From NCBI GenBank assembly GCA_000775715.1, contig JRWQ01000011.1, forward strand, positions 496,001 to 560,000: 64,000 bases of DNA, written 5' to 3'. A program made the translations under genes and the position numbers. Shown piece after piece: positions 18,148 through 27,371 of this stretch (the stretch's first letter is position 1; each line of letters begins with the position of its first letter). Under the pieces are notes generated by a model. That model searched no databases. It was not told the origin of the DNA and was given only the letters and a program-made list of their open reading frames with translations. The stretch is from Vibrio tubiashii (GTDB lineage Bacteria > Pseudomonadota > Gammaproteobacteria > Enterobacterales > Vibrionaceae).

Positions 18148-21100
18148 ATGAATGCGAAAAGTCTTGCTCCGTTCATGTTGGCGAATACGACGGTAGTCAT
18201 CGACATCAATGGTGAAATTAGAGAGTTAGTGCCAGGAGAAGTGCCAGCTCCAGGTGAGGTGATAGTTACTTTAGGACAAGGCGCGACGACTGCGACTGAG
18301 CCACAAATTGAAGCTCAGCTCATCGGTCAAGAAGCCAACAGCTTAGATCTTAATTTAGACAACGAAATCGCCTCAATCATTGAACAAATTGAGCAAGGTG
18401 TTGACCCAACACAAAATGAAGATTTCGCGACCGCTGCCGGGGGGCAAAATGGTTCAAGCCCCACGGGAAGTGGGGACATTGATCGAACGGGGGTCGAAAC
18501 CTTAGCCGAAACACAGTTTGATACATCGGGTCTTGAGTCTCAAGGCCTGTCTGAAACTCAGAGTTTGGCCTTAATTGACTTAGTTGCGCAGGCGATTTTT
18601 GTCGGCGACGATGCAGTCACTGTATTTGAGACCGATGAGCCTCTGGTGGTGACAGGAACAGTGCTTGCAACTGAAACGGACACACCGACATTTATTCCAC
18701 AAGATGAAGTAGCTGGAGACAATGGTATATTCTCAATTGATTCAGACGGCAACTGGACATACGTGGCCAACAGTGCATTTGATGAGCTCAATGTTGGAGA
18801 TTCACTTGTCGATGTATTCCCAATTGAATCTACCGATGGAACCTTAGGCAGTGTTACCGTAACAATCAACGGCACAAATGACCTTCCACAGTTTGTTGCT
18901 GTAGATGACTTTGTTCCTCAAGGCCCGGAAGGGGATGACCAACTCGCTACGTTTGCTTTTGAAGATGGTGCATATTCATTTAGTTTTGAAGAGAATACCG
19001 CTGCGGGAACACCAATTGGTCAAGTGGCCGCGACTGACCCTGATAATGAGGTGTTGATTTTTAGTATTTCAACTAACATTCAGAACGAAGGCGGTGAAGA
19101 TCTATTCCAAATCGATCCCGATACCGGTGAAATCAGTTTAACCGATGCGGGGGCTGCTTCTTTCGCCAATGACTTTGAACAGCTAGCCAACACTCACCCA
19201 ATCGTGGTGACTGTGACTGAAGGTGATGGGATAGGAGAGCCTCAATCTGTCGATGTGGATGTCACGTTTACTGAGCTTAATGTCAATGAACCACCAACTT
19301 CTGACGAGCCAGAAGGCGGTTATGAATTTACTTATGATGAAAATAGCTTAACCACGGTTGCCTTAGGACAAGTATCGGCGACGGATTTGGACGCCAATGA
19401 TAGCGTGTCGTACAGCATTACGACCAATGTCGAGATAGATGGTGAACCTTTGTATCGCATCGATGCAGAAACGGGTGAGATCTTCTTAACTGATGCAGGT
19501 GCTGCGGCGTTTACTAATGACTTTGAGTCGACACCGAATGTGCATGACTTGAAAGTGACAGCTACCGATACTGGCGGACTGACCGACATCATTAATGTCA
19601 CGATGAAAGAGAGTGACATTAATGAGCCACCAACTTCTGACGAGCCAGAAGGCGGTTATGAATTTACTTATGATGAAAATAGCTTAACCACGGTTGCCTT
19701 AGGACAAGTATCGGCGACGGATTTGGACGCCAATGATAGCGTGTCGTACAGCATTACGACCAATGTCGAGATAGATGGTGAACCTTTGTATCGCATCGAT
19801 GCAGAAACGGGTGAGATCTTCTTAACTGATGCAGGTGCTGTGGCGTTTACTAATGACTTTGAGTCGACACCGAATGTGCATGACTTGAAAGTGACAGCTA
19901 CCGATACAGGCGGACTGACAGACATCATTAATGTCACGATGAAAGAACGTGATGTCAACGAACGACCAGAAGCGACTGACTTTTCTGTTGATGCTGGCAC
20001 GGCGACATTCGTACCAATCATTTTCGACTCGGAAGATCCATTGCTCGATAGGATTTCAGATGAGGACGACGATGCGTCGGGTACGCAGGTACTTATTATG
20101 CTTTCGTCCTTACCTGATAGTGGCACTTTGCTCTACATCGAAGATGGAGTGACCCGAGTAATCACAGAATCCGACTTAATATCAGTCGACGACTACGATA
20201 TGGAAGACCCTGCTAACCTAGACAAAATGTTTGTACCCAACAACATTGTTTATGTTCCGGGGGTTGGTGAAGAATTTGAGCTGGGCACAAGCGGTGACCC
20301 TGCTGGAATAGAACTCGTTGGAGGCTTTGATAATTGGGGCGAACCTGTGTCTGATGTCGAACGAGTCGTTACGTTAGAAAATGGTAACCAAATCACCGTT
20401 ACTTTTGTTGACCAGAATCCAAACGGCAGTCCAAATGCTAAGCTAAAACAGTATGAAGGCGCTCAACCACATGTTGGTTATGGTATAGCGGATAACCAAG
20501 GTAATGGTCTCCAGCCTGGCGAACAAATCATCTTTAATTTGCAAAGCAATCCATTAACGGTGGTGCACTTTGGGTTAGACGGTTTAGGTGGTAACTTCGC
20601 TACAGGTAGTGTGGTTCTAGTGACTTACGAGTTGGCAAGTGGAGCCTTTGTCACTGAGGAATACTCGAAAGACCCGTCCGATGTTGGTAATGCCAATATC
20701 TATTACGAGTTCAGCTACTCGTCGCCGGATGATCCTATCGTTGGAATGACCTTTGATTCAACCGGTGGTAGCTATGAGATCCGTTACCTTTCGGGTAATG
20801 AAGATGTCGTGGAAGATGTGACATTTGACTATGTTGCTGTAGACAGTGGCTTGCTCATTAGTGAAGAGCGAACGGTTTCTATAGATACTACCGAATCACC
20901 TGAGTATCAGGTAGTCACGGCCGACGAATCTGGAAACGTAGAGGCGGACATCGGTAACCAAGTCATGCTGGGTGATAGCGACGACAATATATTCGTTTGG
21001 CTCGACAATACGCTTGATAATGGCACCGATGTTATTGATAACTTTGAATTGGGCAGTGATCGAATAGACTTACGTGCCATATTGGAAGACGATGACAATG

Positions 21101-21309
21101 TGGAACTCAATGACCTGGTAGATTCTATTAGCGCGGTAGTAGATGGTGACAATGTTGTCATGACGGTCACTGATGAAGGACGCGAGCAAACCATTATCCT
21201 CGAAGGTGTGACTAGTGCATTTGAGGATGCTGGGTTGATTGAAAACAATTCGATTATTAGCGAGCTAGAGATGCTCAATCAGGTGCTCAAGACCGACGCT
21301 ACAACGTGA
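18148..21309 (+). CDS. LapA/FrhA-type adhesin with retention module
   Basis: A 1053-residue surface adhesin exported by type I secretion. Order: N-terminal retention module (about 1-95) ending in T95-A96-A97-G98, a LapG-type protease site; a VCBS domain (about 150-245); a cadherin-like repeat (about 270-375); two nearly identical 112-residue cadherin-like repeats (382-493 and 494-605) rich in Asp for Ca2+; a region I could not assign (about 700-915); and a C-terminal secretion domain (about 918-1051) with LGDSDDNIF and ELGSDRIDLRAIL. The start at 18148 is chosen because MNAKSLAPF fits other retention modules; an in-frame GTG at 18076 adds 24 unlikely residues. The architecture suggests c-di-GMP-controlled retention via LapD/LapG, neither of which is here. 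Confidence 0.87.
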   Translation: MNAKSLAPFMLANTTVVIDINGEIRELVPGEVPAPGEVIVTLGQGATTATEPQIEAQLIGQEANSLDLNLDNEIASIIEQIEQGVDPTQNEDFATAAGGQNGSSPTGSGDIDRTGVETLAETQFDTSGLESQGLSETQSLALIDLVAQAIFVGDDAVTVFETDEPLVVTGTVLATETDTPTFIPQDEVAGDNGIFSIDSDGNWTYVANSAFDELNVGDSLVDVFPIESTDGTLGSVTVTINGTNDLPQFVAVDDFVPQGPEGDDQLATFAFEDGAYSFSFEENTAAGTPIGQVAATDPDNEVLIFSISTNIQNEGGEDLFQIDPDTGEISLTDAGAASFANDFEQLANTHPIVVTVTEGDGIGEPQSVDVDVTFTELNVNEPPTSDEPEGGYEFTYDENSLTTVALGQVSATDLDANDSVSYSITTNVEIDGEPLYRIDAETGEIFLTDAGAAAFTNDFESTPNVHDLKVTATDTGGLTDIINVTMKESDINEPPTSDEPEGGYEFTYDENSLTTVALGQVSATDLDANDSVSYSITTNVEIDGEPLYRIDAETGEIFLTDAGAVAFTNDFESTPNVHDLKVTATDTGGLTDIINVTMKERDVNERPEATDFSVDAGTATFVPIIFDSEDPLLDRISDEDDDASGTQVLIMLSSLPDSGTLLYIEDGVTRVITESDLISVDDYDMEDPANLDKMFVPNNIVYVPGVGEEFELGTSGDPAGIELVGGFDNWGEPVSDVERVVTLENGNQITVTFVDQNPNGSPNAKLKQYEGAQPHVGYGIADNQGNGLQPGEQIIFNLQSNPLTVVHFGLDGLGGNFATGSVVLVTYELASGAFVTEEYSKDPSDVGNANIYYEFSYSSPDDPIVGMTFDSTGGSYEIRYLSGNEDVVEDVTFDYVAVDSGLLISEERTVSIDTTESPEYQVVTADESGNVEADIGNQVMLGDSDDNIFVWLDNTLDNGTDVIDNFELGSDRIDLRAILEDDDNVELNDLVDSISAVVDGDNVVMTVTDEGREQTIILEGVTSAFEDAGLIENNSIISELEMLNQVLKTDATT
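19291..19962 (+). repeat. Tandem 336-bp direct repeat inside the adhesin gene
   Basis: Two in-frame copies, 19291-19626 and 19627-19962, differ at only a few bases; I see GCG to GTG (Ala to Val) and silent ACT/ACA and ACC/ACA changes, plus divergence in the last ten or so codons. Each encodes one cadherin-like domain. Such identity indicates recent duplication and possible copy-number variation by recombination. Confidence 0.93.
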
Positions 21310-21327
21310 TTTTGTTTCTAGGGTATA

Positions 21328-21358
21328 AAGACCAACCCATTGCGGTTGGTCTTTTTTA
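21328..21358 (+). terminator. Adhesin gene terminator
   Basis: AAGACCAACC pairs with GGTTGGTCTT around a CATTGC-type loop, followed by TTTTATT. It lies 19 bp after the adhesin stop. Confidence 0.85.
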
Positions 21359-21429
21359 TTGAAAGTAGCCTCATTATTTTCGGTGTGCTTGTAAAAATTA
21401 TTGCCAGATTGAATCAATTTATGCTAATT

Positions 21430-21800
21430 TTCGCCGCAATCTCGGAAGCTGAGTCTTTTATCAAGACGATCTGGGGGATACGCGTGATGACATTCGGGCT
21501 GAGTGAGCATTACGTAGGGTAGGTATCGGCAAGTCCTTTTGTCGATAGACGGGATACTAATGTCGCGAAGCGACATGTGAATGGGAAACCCAACATTGAA
21601 CTCACATACCAAAATGACATTAATCAGCTTAGTTCTTCCTCAATGCCCTGTTTTACAAGACAGTTGCATTACTGAACCTTGATTTGGTTTCTTTAAACTG
21701 AGTCCATCCTAGATGGATCGTTCTCTCGTACGCGCTATTTAGATAGTTCGCGGAGAGGTTTGCTGTACCCTCAAATCCGATTTTGTTGAGGGAGAGAACA
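21430..21800 (+). ncRNA. Structured 5' leader, probable DABA-DC-AT RNA motif
   Basis: The 400 bp before the diaminobutyrate gene contain no credible gene but many local stems. Examples are GTCTT/AAGAC (21453-21467), CGTGATG/CATTACG (21483-21514), ATGTCGC-GAA-GCGACAT (21560-21576), ATGTGA/TCACAT (21575-21607) enclosing TGGGAAACCCA, AATGC-CTGT/ACAG-GCATT (21642-21670), TCCATC/GATGGA (21703-21717), CTCTC..GAGAG (21723-21757) and CCCTCAA/TTGAGGG (21768-21792). From memory, a conserved Vibrionales RNA called DABA-DC-AT lies upstream of exactly these genes; the match to that model was not computed. The last hairpin ends 15 bases before the Shine-Dalgarno and lacks a U tract, which favours control of translation or RNA processing over termination. 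Confidence 0.65.
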
Positions 21801-21817
21801 CTATTTCAAGGGATTTA

Positions 21818-24712
21818 ATGATGAGCACAGCCTTTGAAGTCGATAACGCTGTAATCAATACGGCTATCGCAACACCTTTTTCAACTCAGATTCCAGTATT
21901 GGATGGAACGTACGATCTTACTCCTGACCAGATCTTACTAGACCAAGAACAACACGAATCTGAAGTTCGTTCATACCCACGTCGTTTACCGATTGCGATT
22001 AAACAAGCGTATGGCTGTTTAGTCGAAGATACGCGTGGTCAAATCTTCCTAGATTGCCTTGCGGGGGCGGGTACATTGGCTCTTGGGTACAACCATCCAG
22101 AGATCAACCAAGCGCTAAAAGAGCAATTGGATTCCGGTTTGCCATACCAGACTCTCGATATCGCAACCTCTGCGAAAACGCATTTTATTAAGTCTGTTAA
22201 AGGCTTTTTACCGCAAGAGTTGAGCGACAACTGTGTGCTCCAGTTCTGTGGTCCTTCTGGCGCGGATGCGGTTGAAGCGGCAATCAAACTGGCAAAGCAG
22301 ACAACTGGTCGCAACACCATGTTCGCTTTCCGCGGTGCTTACCACGGTATGACGAACGGCACCATGGGAATGATGGGTAACTTGGGCACCAAAGCACGTC
22401 GCACTGGCTTGATGTCAGACGTCCACTTTATGCCATTCCCTTACGATCTGCGTTGTCCATTTGGTCTAGGTGGCGATGAAGGCGCGAAAGCGGGCATTCG
22501 TTATATTGAACGTCTTTTGAACGATGATGAAGCAGGGATCATGAAGCCTGCGGCGATCGTTGTAGAGCCAGTGCAAGGTGAAGGTGGTGTTATTCCTGCT
22601 CCTGCATTTTGGCTACGTGAGTTGCGTCGTATCTGTGACGAGCACGGCATCCTACTAATTTTTGACGAAATTCAATGTGGTGTAGGTAAGTCTGGCTACA
22701 ACTTCGCATTCGAAGAAGCGGGCATTGTTCCTGATATTTTGTGTTTGTCGAAAGCGATTGGCGGCGGCTTGCCGATGTCGTTACTTGTGATTAACAAGCA
22801 ACACGACACATGGAAGCCAGGTGAACACACTGGTACTTTCCGTGGCAACCAACTAGCGATGGTGTCTGGGGCGAAAGCGCTCGAAATCATTCAGCGTGAT
22901 AACCTTGTCGAGCATGCAAACGTTGCAGGCCAGTACCTACGTTTTGGTCTTGAGAGCATTCAAAAGCGCGTCAACTGTATTGCAGATGTACGCGGCAAAG
23001 GTTTGATGCTTGGCGTTGAGATTAAACATCCAAGTGGCGAGCTAAACAAGTTTGGCGAGCCTTTGTCAGATGGCCAACTTACTCTTGCGATTCAACGTGC
23101 GGCGCTTGAGCGTGGATTGATGGTAGAAAAGGGCGGCCGCGACGGTTCGGTGATTCGTTTCCTTCCACCACTGATTATCTCTTTCGAGCAAATCGACTTT
23201 GCACTGCGCGTACTGGAAGATGCGATCATCGCTGCAGGCGGGAGCCACGTTGAAGCAGACCCACAAGAAGAGTGGAAGAAGCACTTCATTCAAACTGGTG
23301 AGCTAGGCGGTACTGAGTTTGCCTCAGTAATGAATCACACCACAGCCGCGATGAAGTCAGTATTCGAGCAGGTGGACGCGCCATACTCAGGTATGGATCC
23401 AAAACTGCTCGAAGCGGCAATTAACGCAGTCGATCTGGACAACAAAAACGCATCGCTAAAATCTGTAATTGATGAAGCAGCAGAGCTTGTTGCGAAGAAT
23501 GCGATTTTCACTCAGCACCCAGATTGCATTGCTCACCTACATACACCGCCTCTTATGCCAGCAGTCGCGGCAGAAGCCATGATTGCAGCATTGAACCAAT
23601 CGATGGATTCATGGGATCAAGCATCGTCTGCGACTTACGTTGAGCAGAAGGTCATAAACTGGTTGTGTGACAAGTACGAACTTGGTGAAAAATCGGACGG
23701 TATCTTCACTAGCGGCGGCACACAAAGCAACCAAATGGGCTTAATGCTGGCTCGTGATTGGATTGCTGACAAGCTAAGCGGTCACTCTATTCAGAAGTTG
23801 GGTCTTCCGGATTACGCAGACAAACTGCGTATTGTGTGCTCTAAGAAATCACACTTCACGGTTCAAAAGTCAGCATCTTGGATGGGGCTAGGTGAAAAAG
23901 CCGTGATGACCGTCGATGCGAACGCTGATGGCACAATGGACGTAAGCCAATTAGATCAAGTTCTAACTCAGGCAAAAGCAGAAGGTTTGATTCCATTCGC
24001 CATTGTTGGCACAGCGGGTACGACCGATCACGGTGCGATTGACGAACTTGATTTCATTGCTGATATGGCAGCGAAACACGAAATGTGGATGCATGTTGAC
24101 GGCGCTTATGGTGGCGCTCTGATTCTTAGCAGTCACAAATCACGCCTGAAAGGTGTAGAGCGTGCACACTCGATCAGTGTCGACTTCCACAAATTGTTCT
24201 ACCAAACAATCAGTTGTGGCGCGTTGCTGGTGAACGATAAGTCGAACTTTAAGTTCTTGCTTCACCATGCTGACTACCTAAACCGTGAACACGATGAGCT
24301 ACCAAACTTGGTGGACAAATCTATCGCAACGACGAAGCGATTTGACGCATTGAAAGTCTTTCTGACGATGCAAAACGTCGGTCCTAAAGCGCTTGGTGAT
24401 ATGTACGATCACTTGTTGGCACAAACGAAAGACGTTGCTGAGATGGTTCGTGCACATGGTCAGTTCGAGCTTCTGGCTGAACCAGCACTTTCAACGGTTC
24501 TTTTCCGCGCAACCAATGTGTGTGCTGATCTTGATGAACTGAACAAAGCGTTGCGCCTTGAAGCGTTGACTCGCGGTATTGCAGTTCTCGGTGAAACCAT
24601 CGTTGATGGTAAGACCGCACTTAAATTTACGATTTTAAACCCTTGTTTGACGACAGCGGATTTTGAATCTTTGCTTTTGAAAATTAACACGCTAGCGGCT
24701 GAGCTAGCTTAA
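21818..24712 (+). CDS. Fused diaminobutyrate aminotransferase/decarboxylase
   Basis: A 964-residue fusion that makes 1,3-diaminopropane. The N-terminal half (about 1-475) is a class III aminotransferase producing L-2,4-diaminobutyrate from aspartate semialdehyde; the PLP lysine is Lys312 in LSKAIGGG, preceded by FDEIQCGVG. The C-terminal half (about 480-964) is a group II PLP decarboxylase with HVDGAYGG and the PLP lysine Lys792 in DFHKLFYQ. Two ATG codons are adjacent; AAGGGA is better spaced for the second (21821). The gene corresponds to the Vibrio cholerae dat-ddc fusion, and a structured leader RNA precedes it. The next gene begins 18 bp downstream. Confidence 0.93.
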   Translation: MMSTAFEVDNAVINTAIATPFSTQIPVLDGTYDLTPDQILLDQEQHESEVRSYPRRLPIAIKQAYGCLVEDTRGQIFLDCLAGAGTLALGYNHPEINQALKEQLDSGLPYQTLDIATSAKTHFIKSVKGFLPQELSDNCVLQFCGPSGADAVEAAIKLAKQTTGRNTMFAFRGAYHGMTNGTMGMMGNLGTKARRTGLMSDVHFMPFPYDLRCPFGLGGDEGAKAGIRYIERLLNDDEAGIMKPAAIVVEPVQGEGGVIPAPAFWLRELRRICDEHGILLIFDEIQCGVGKSGYNFAFEEAGIVPDILCLSKAIGGGLPMSLLVINKQHDTWKPGEHTGTFRGNQLAMVSGAKALEIIQRDNLVEHANVAGQYLRFGLESIQKRVNCIADVRGKGLMLGVEIKHPSGELNKFGEPLSDGQLTLAIQRAALERGLMVEKGGRDGSVIRFLPPLIISFEQIDFALRVLEDAIIAAGGSHVEADPQEEWKKHFIQTGELGGTEFASVMNHTTAAMKSVFEQVDAPYSGMDPKLLEAAINAVDLDNKNASLKSVIDEAAELVAKNAIFTQHPDCIAHLHTPPLMPAVAAEAMIAALNQSMDSWDQASSATYVEQKVINWLCDKYELGEKSDGIFTSGGTQSNQMGLMLARDWIADKLSGHSIQKLGLPDYADKLRIVCSKKSHFTVQKSASWMGLGEKAVMTVDANADGTMDVSQLDQVLTQAKAEGLIPFAIVGTAGTTDHGAIDELDFIADMAAKHEMWMHVDGAYGGALILSSHKSRLKGVERAHSISVDFHKLFYQTISCGALLVNDKSNFKFLLHHADYLNREHDELPNLVDKSIATTKRFDALKVFLTMQNVGPKALGDMYDHLLAQTKDVAEMVRAHGQFELLAEPALSTVLFRATNVCADLDELNKALRLEALTRGIAVLGETIVDGKTALKFTILNPCLTTADFESLLLKINTLAAELA

Positions 24713-24730
24713 TAAAGGTAACGGAAAACT

Positions 24731-25984
24731 ATGGCTATTCTACAGATTGGTGCAGGTGGTGTTGGTTGGGTTGTTGCACACAAAGCGGCACAAAACAACG
24801 ACGTTCTAGGAGATATTACTATTGCGTCTCGCACGGTTGGTAAGTGTGAAAAAATCATCGAATCGATTCAGAAGAAAAATAACCTGAAAGATGCATCTAA
24901 GAAACTCGAAGCACGCGCAGTGAATGCTGATGATGTCGATGCACTCGTTGCTCTTATTAACGAAGTGAAGCCAGATCTTGTGATTAACGCAGGTCCTCCT
25001 TGGGTTAACATGACCATTATGGAAGCGTGTTACCAAGCGAAAGTTTCATACCTAGATACATCAGTAGCCGTTGACCTCTGTTCTGAAGGTCAGCAAGTGC
25101 CAGAGGCTTATGACTGGCAGTGGGGTTACCGTGAAAAGTTCGAACAAGCGGGCATCACAGGTATTCTAGGTGCGGGTTTCGATCCAGGTGTAGTGTCGGT
25201 ATTCGCGGCGTACGCTGTGAAGCATCTGTTTGATGAAATCGATACGATCGACGTTATGGACGTAAACGCGGGCGATCACGGCAAGAAGTTCGCAACAAAC
25301 TTCGACCCAGAAACGAACATGCTTGAGATCCAGGGCGACTCGTTCTACTGGGAAAACGGTGAGTGGAAGCAAGTGCCTTGTCACTCTCGTATGCTAGAGT
25401 TTGATTTCCCGAACTGTGGTTCACACAAAGTGTACTCAATGGCGCACGATGAAGTTCGTTCAATGAAAGAGTTCATCCCAGCTAAACGCATTGAATTCTG
25501 GATGGGTTTCGGAGACCGTTACCTAAACTACTTCAATGTAATGCGTGATATCGGTCTATTGAGCCCAGATCCACTCACGCTGCACGATGGCACTGTTGTA
25601 CAGCCTCTACACGTGTTGAAGGCACTATTACCAGATCCAACATCACTAGCGCCAGGCTACACAGGTCTAACGTGTATCGGTACTTGGGTTCAAGGTAAGA
25701 AAGACGGCAAAGAGCGTAGTGTGTTTATTTACAACAACGCAGACCATGAAGTGGCGTACCAAGACGTTGAGCATCAAGCGATCTCTTACACAACAGGTGT
25801 TCCTGCCATTACTGCTGCGCTGCAATTCTTCCGTGGTAAGTGGGCGGATAAAGGCGTGTTCAACATGGAACAGCTAGATCCAGATCCGTTCCTAGAGACA
25901 ATGCCAAGTATCGGTCTAGATTGGCACGTTCAGGAGTTGGAAGCGGGTCAAGGTCTGCCAGTAATTCACGAGCTTAAAAAGTAA
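24731..25984 (+). CDS. Carboxynorspermidine dehydrogenase (synthase)
   Basis: A 417-residue saccharopine-dehydrogenase-like enzyme. It condenses 1,3-diaminopropane with aspartate semialdehyde and reduces the product with NADPH to carboxynorspermidine. The Rossmann motif is at the N terminus (QIGAGGVGWVV), and GAGFDPGVVSVFAAYA is a family segment. It lies 18 bp after the fusion gene and is followed by a terminator, so these two genes form one transcript and nspC is a separate or read-through unit. Confidence 0.92.
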   Translation: MAILQIGAGGVGWVVAHKAAQNNDVLGDITIASRTVGKCEKIIESIQKKNNLKDASKKLEARAVNADDVDALVALINEVKPDLVINAGPPWVNMTIMEACYQAKVSYLDTSVAVDLCSEGQQVPEAYDWQWGYREKFEQAGITGILGAGFDPGVVSVFAAYAVKHLFDEIDTIDVMDVNAGDHGKKFATNFDPETNMLEIQGDSFYWENGEWKQVPCHSRMLEFDFPNCGSHKVYSMAHDEVRSMKEFIPAKRIEFWMGFGDRYLNYFNVMRDIGLLSPDPLTLHDGTVVQPLHVLKALLPDPTSLAPGYTGLTCIGTWVQGKKDGKERSVFIYNNADHEVAYQDVEHQAISYTTGVPAITAALQFFRGKWADKGVFNMEQLDPDPFLETMPSIGLDWHVQELEAGQGLPVIHELKK

Positions 25985-26007
25985 CGACTGAATTTTCGTT
26001 TTGTATC

Positions 26008-26035
26008 AAAAGGGGACAGTAGTGTTCCCTTTTTC
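26008..26035 (+). terminator. Terminator after carboxynorspermidine dehydrogenase
   Basis: AAAAGGGGACA pairs with TGTTCCCTTTT (one G-U) around a GTAG loop and is followed by a T tract. It separates the first two polyamine genes from nspC. Confidence 0.75.
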
Positions 26036-26056
26036 GGTCATAGCGCTCGATTAGGT

Positions 26057-26127
26057 TTGCTATTAACCATGTTTATTTTGTAACTCACTTCGTTCAAACA
26101 GGACAAAATAAACATAATCAATAGCAA
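26057..26127. repeat. Long interrupted inverted repeat in the nspC leader
   Basis: TTGCTATT (26057-26064) pairs with AATAGCAA (26120-26127), and ATGTTTATTTTGT (26069-26081) pairs perfectly with ACAAAATAAACAT (26103-26115). A 4x4 internal loop lies between the two stems and a 21-base loop caps them. It could be an RNA leader structure, a dispersed repeat element or a protein site. Confidence 0.8.
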
Positions 26128-26149
26128 CGCCAACTGCTATGGCTTTTTA
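26121..26149 (+). promoter_or_regulatory. Alternative hairpin with T-rich tail before nspC
   Basis: ATAGCA (26121-26126) can instead pair with TGCTAT (26135-26140), followed by GGCTTTTTAT. This stem shares bases with the larger upstream repeat, so the two folds exclude each other, as in an attenuator. The stem is short, and function is an inference. Confidence 0.35.
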
Positions 26150-26176
26150 TCATTAGATTCTGCTTGAGTGCATAAA

Positions 26177-27316
26177 ATGACATTTCAGAAAGAAGAACTT
26201 AAAACCCCGTACTTCATGATCAACGAAGATAAGTTGATTGAGAACCTTGAGAAAGCGAAACAGTTGAAAGAGATTTCGGGTGTGAAGCTAGTGTTGGCGC
26301 TGAAGTGCTTCTCAACATGGGGTGTATTTGACATCATCAAGCCTTACCTAGACGGTACAACCAGCTCTGGCCCGTTTGAAGTGAAACTTGGCTACGAAAC
26401 GTTTGGTGGTGAGACTCATGCATACAGCGTGGGTTACAGCGAAGATGATGTACGCGAAGTCGCGGATATCTGTGACAAGATGATTTTTAATTCGCAGTCA
26501 CAGTTAGCGGCTTACCGCCATATCGTTGAAGGCAAAGCGTCAATTGGCCTTCGCCTAAACCCAGGTGTGAGCTACGCAGGTCAAGACTTAGCGAACCCTG
26601 CACGTCAGTTTTCTCGTTTGGGTGTACAAGCTGACCACATCAAACCAGAAATTTTCGATGGCATTGATGGCGTGATGTTCCACATGAACTGCGAGAACAA
26701 AGATGTGGATGCGTTCATCGGCTTGCTTGACTCGATCTCTGAGCAATTTGGCGAATATCTCGACAAGCTTGATTGGGTGAGCATGGGCGGCGGGGTGTTT
26801 TTTACATGGCCGGGCTACGACATTGAGAAGCTGGGTCTTGCACTTAAAGCCTTCTCTGAAAAACACGGCGTGCAAATGTACCTAGAGCCGGGTGAGGCAA
26901 TTATCACCAAAACCACGGATCTTGTGGTGACTGTGGTAGACATCGTAGAAAACGTGAAGAAGACTGCGATTGTGGATTCGGCAACAGAAGCGCACCGACT
27001 CGATACATTGATTTACAACGAGCCTGCGTCAATCTTGGAAGCATCTGAAAACGGTGATCATGAATACGTGATTGGTTCGTGTTCTTGTCTGGCTGGTGAC
27101 CAGTTCTGTGTTGCGAACTTCGAGCAGCCACTAGAAATTGGCCAGCGCTTGCACATTTTGGACAGCGCTGGTTATACCATGGTGAAGCTGAACTGGTTTA
27201 ACGGTCTGCGTATGCCATCAGTCTATTGTGAACGTTCGTCTGGCGAGATCCAAAAGCTCAATGAGTTCGATTACTCAGACTTTAAGCGCTCACTTTCTCA
27301 ATGGTCAGTGAATTAA
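26177..27316 (+). CDS. nspC: Carboxynorspermidine decarboxylase NspC
   Basis: A 379-residue PLP enzyme of the alanine-racemase/ornithine-decarboxylase (fold III) type that makes norspermidine, a Vibrio polyamine linked to biofilm signalling. Features are the N-terminal [10 protein letters not shown], the PLP-lysine region LVLALKCFS (near residue 42), the glycine-rich [11 protein letters not shown] and the catalytic-cysteine region GSCSCLAGD. The ATG at 26177 is chosen because GAG lies eight bases upstream; an in-frame GTG at 26168 is close but less well placed. It completes the pathway started by the two genes upstream. Confidence 0.94.
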   Translation: MTFQKEELKTPYFMINEDKLIENLEKAKQLKEISGVKLVLALKCFSTWGVFDIIKPYLDGTTSSGPFEVKLGYETFGGETHAYSVGYSEDDVREVADICDKMIFNSQSQLAAYRHIVEGKASIGLRLNPGVSYAGQDLANPARQFSRLGVQADHIKPEIFDGIDGVMFHMNCENKDVDAFIGLLDSISEQFGEYLDKLDWVSMGGGVFFTWPGYDIEKLGLALKAFSEKHGVQMYLEPGEAIITKTTDLVVTVVDIVENVKKTAIVDSATEAHRLDTLIYNEPASILEASENGDHEYVIGSCSCLAGDQFCVANFEQPLEIGQRLHILDSAGYTMVKLNWFNGLRMPSVYCERSSGEIQKLNEFDYSDFKRSLSQWSVN

Positions 27317-27337
27317 GTTCATTCCCCAAGGAAAACA

Positions 27338-27367
27338 AAAAAGAGAGCGAATTTTCGCTCTCTTTCT
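27338..27367. terminator. Bidirectional terminator between nspC and the ACT gene
   Basis: AAGAGAGCGA and TCGCTCTCTT form a perfect 10-bp stem around ATTT, with A-rich sequence on the left and TTTC on the right. It serves both convergent genes. Confidence 0.85.
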
Positions 27368-27371
27368 CCAT

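Noticed and set aside
19668..20126. Minus-strand frames with repeated Ser-rich sequence
   Set aside because: They are antisense shadows of the adhesin repeats and copy the same duplication.
21575..21607. Resemblance of GAATGGGAAACCCAA to a 23S rRNA segment
   Set aside because: Only a short hairpin-like stretch is similar; the flanks do not match rRNA, and the leader-RNA explanation fits better.
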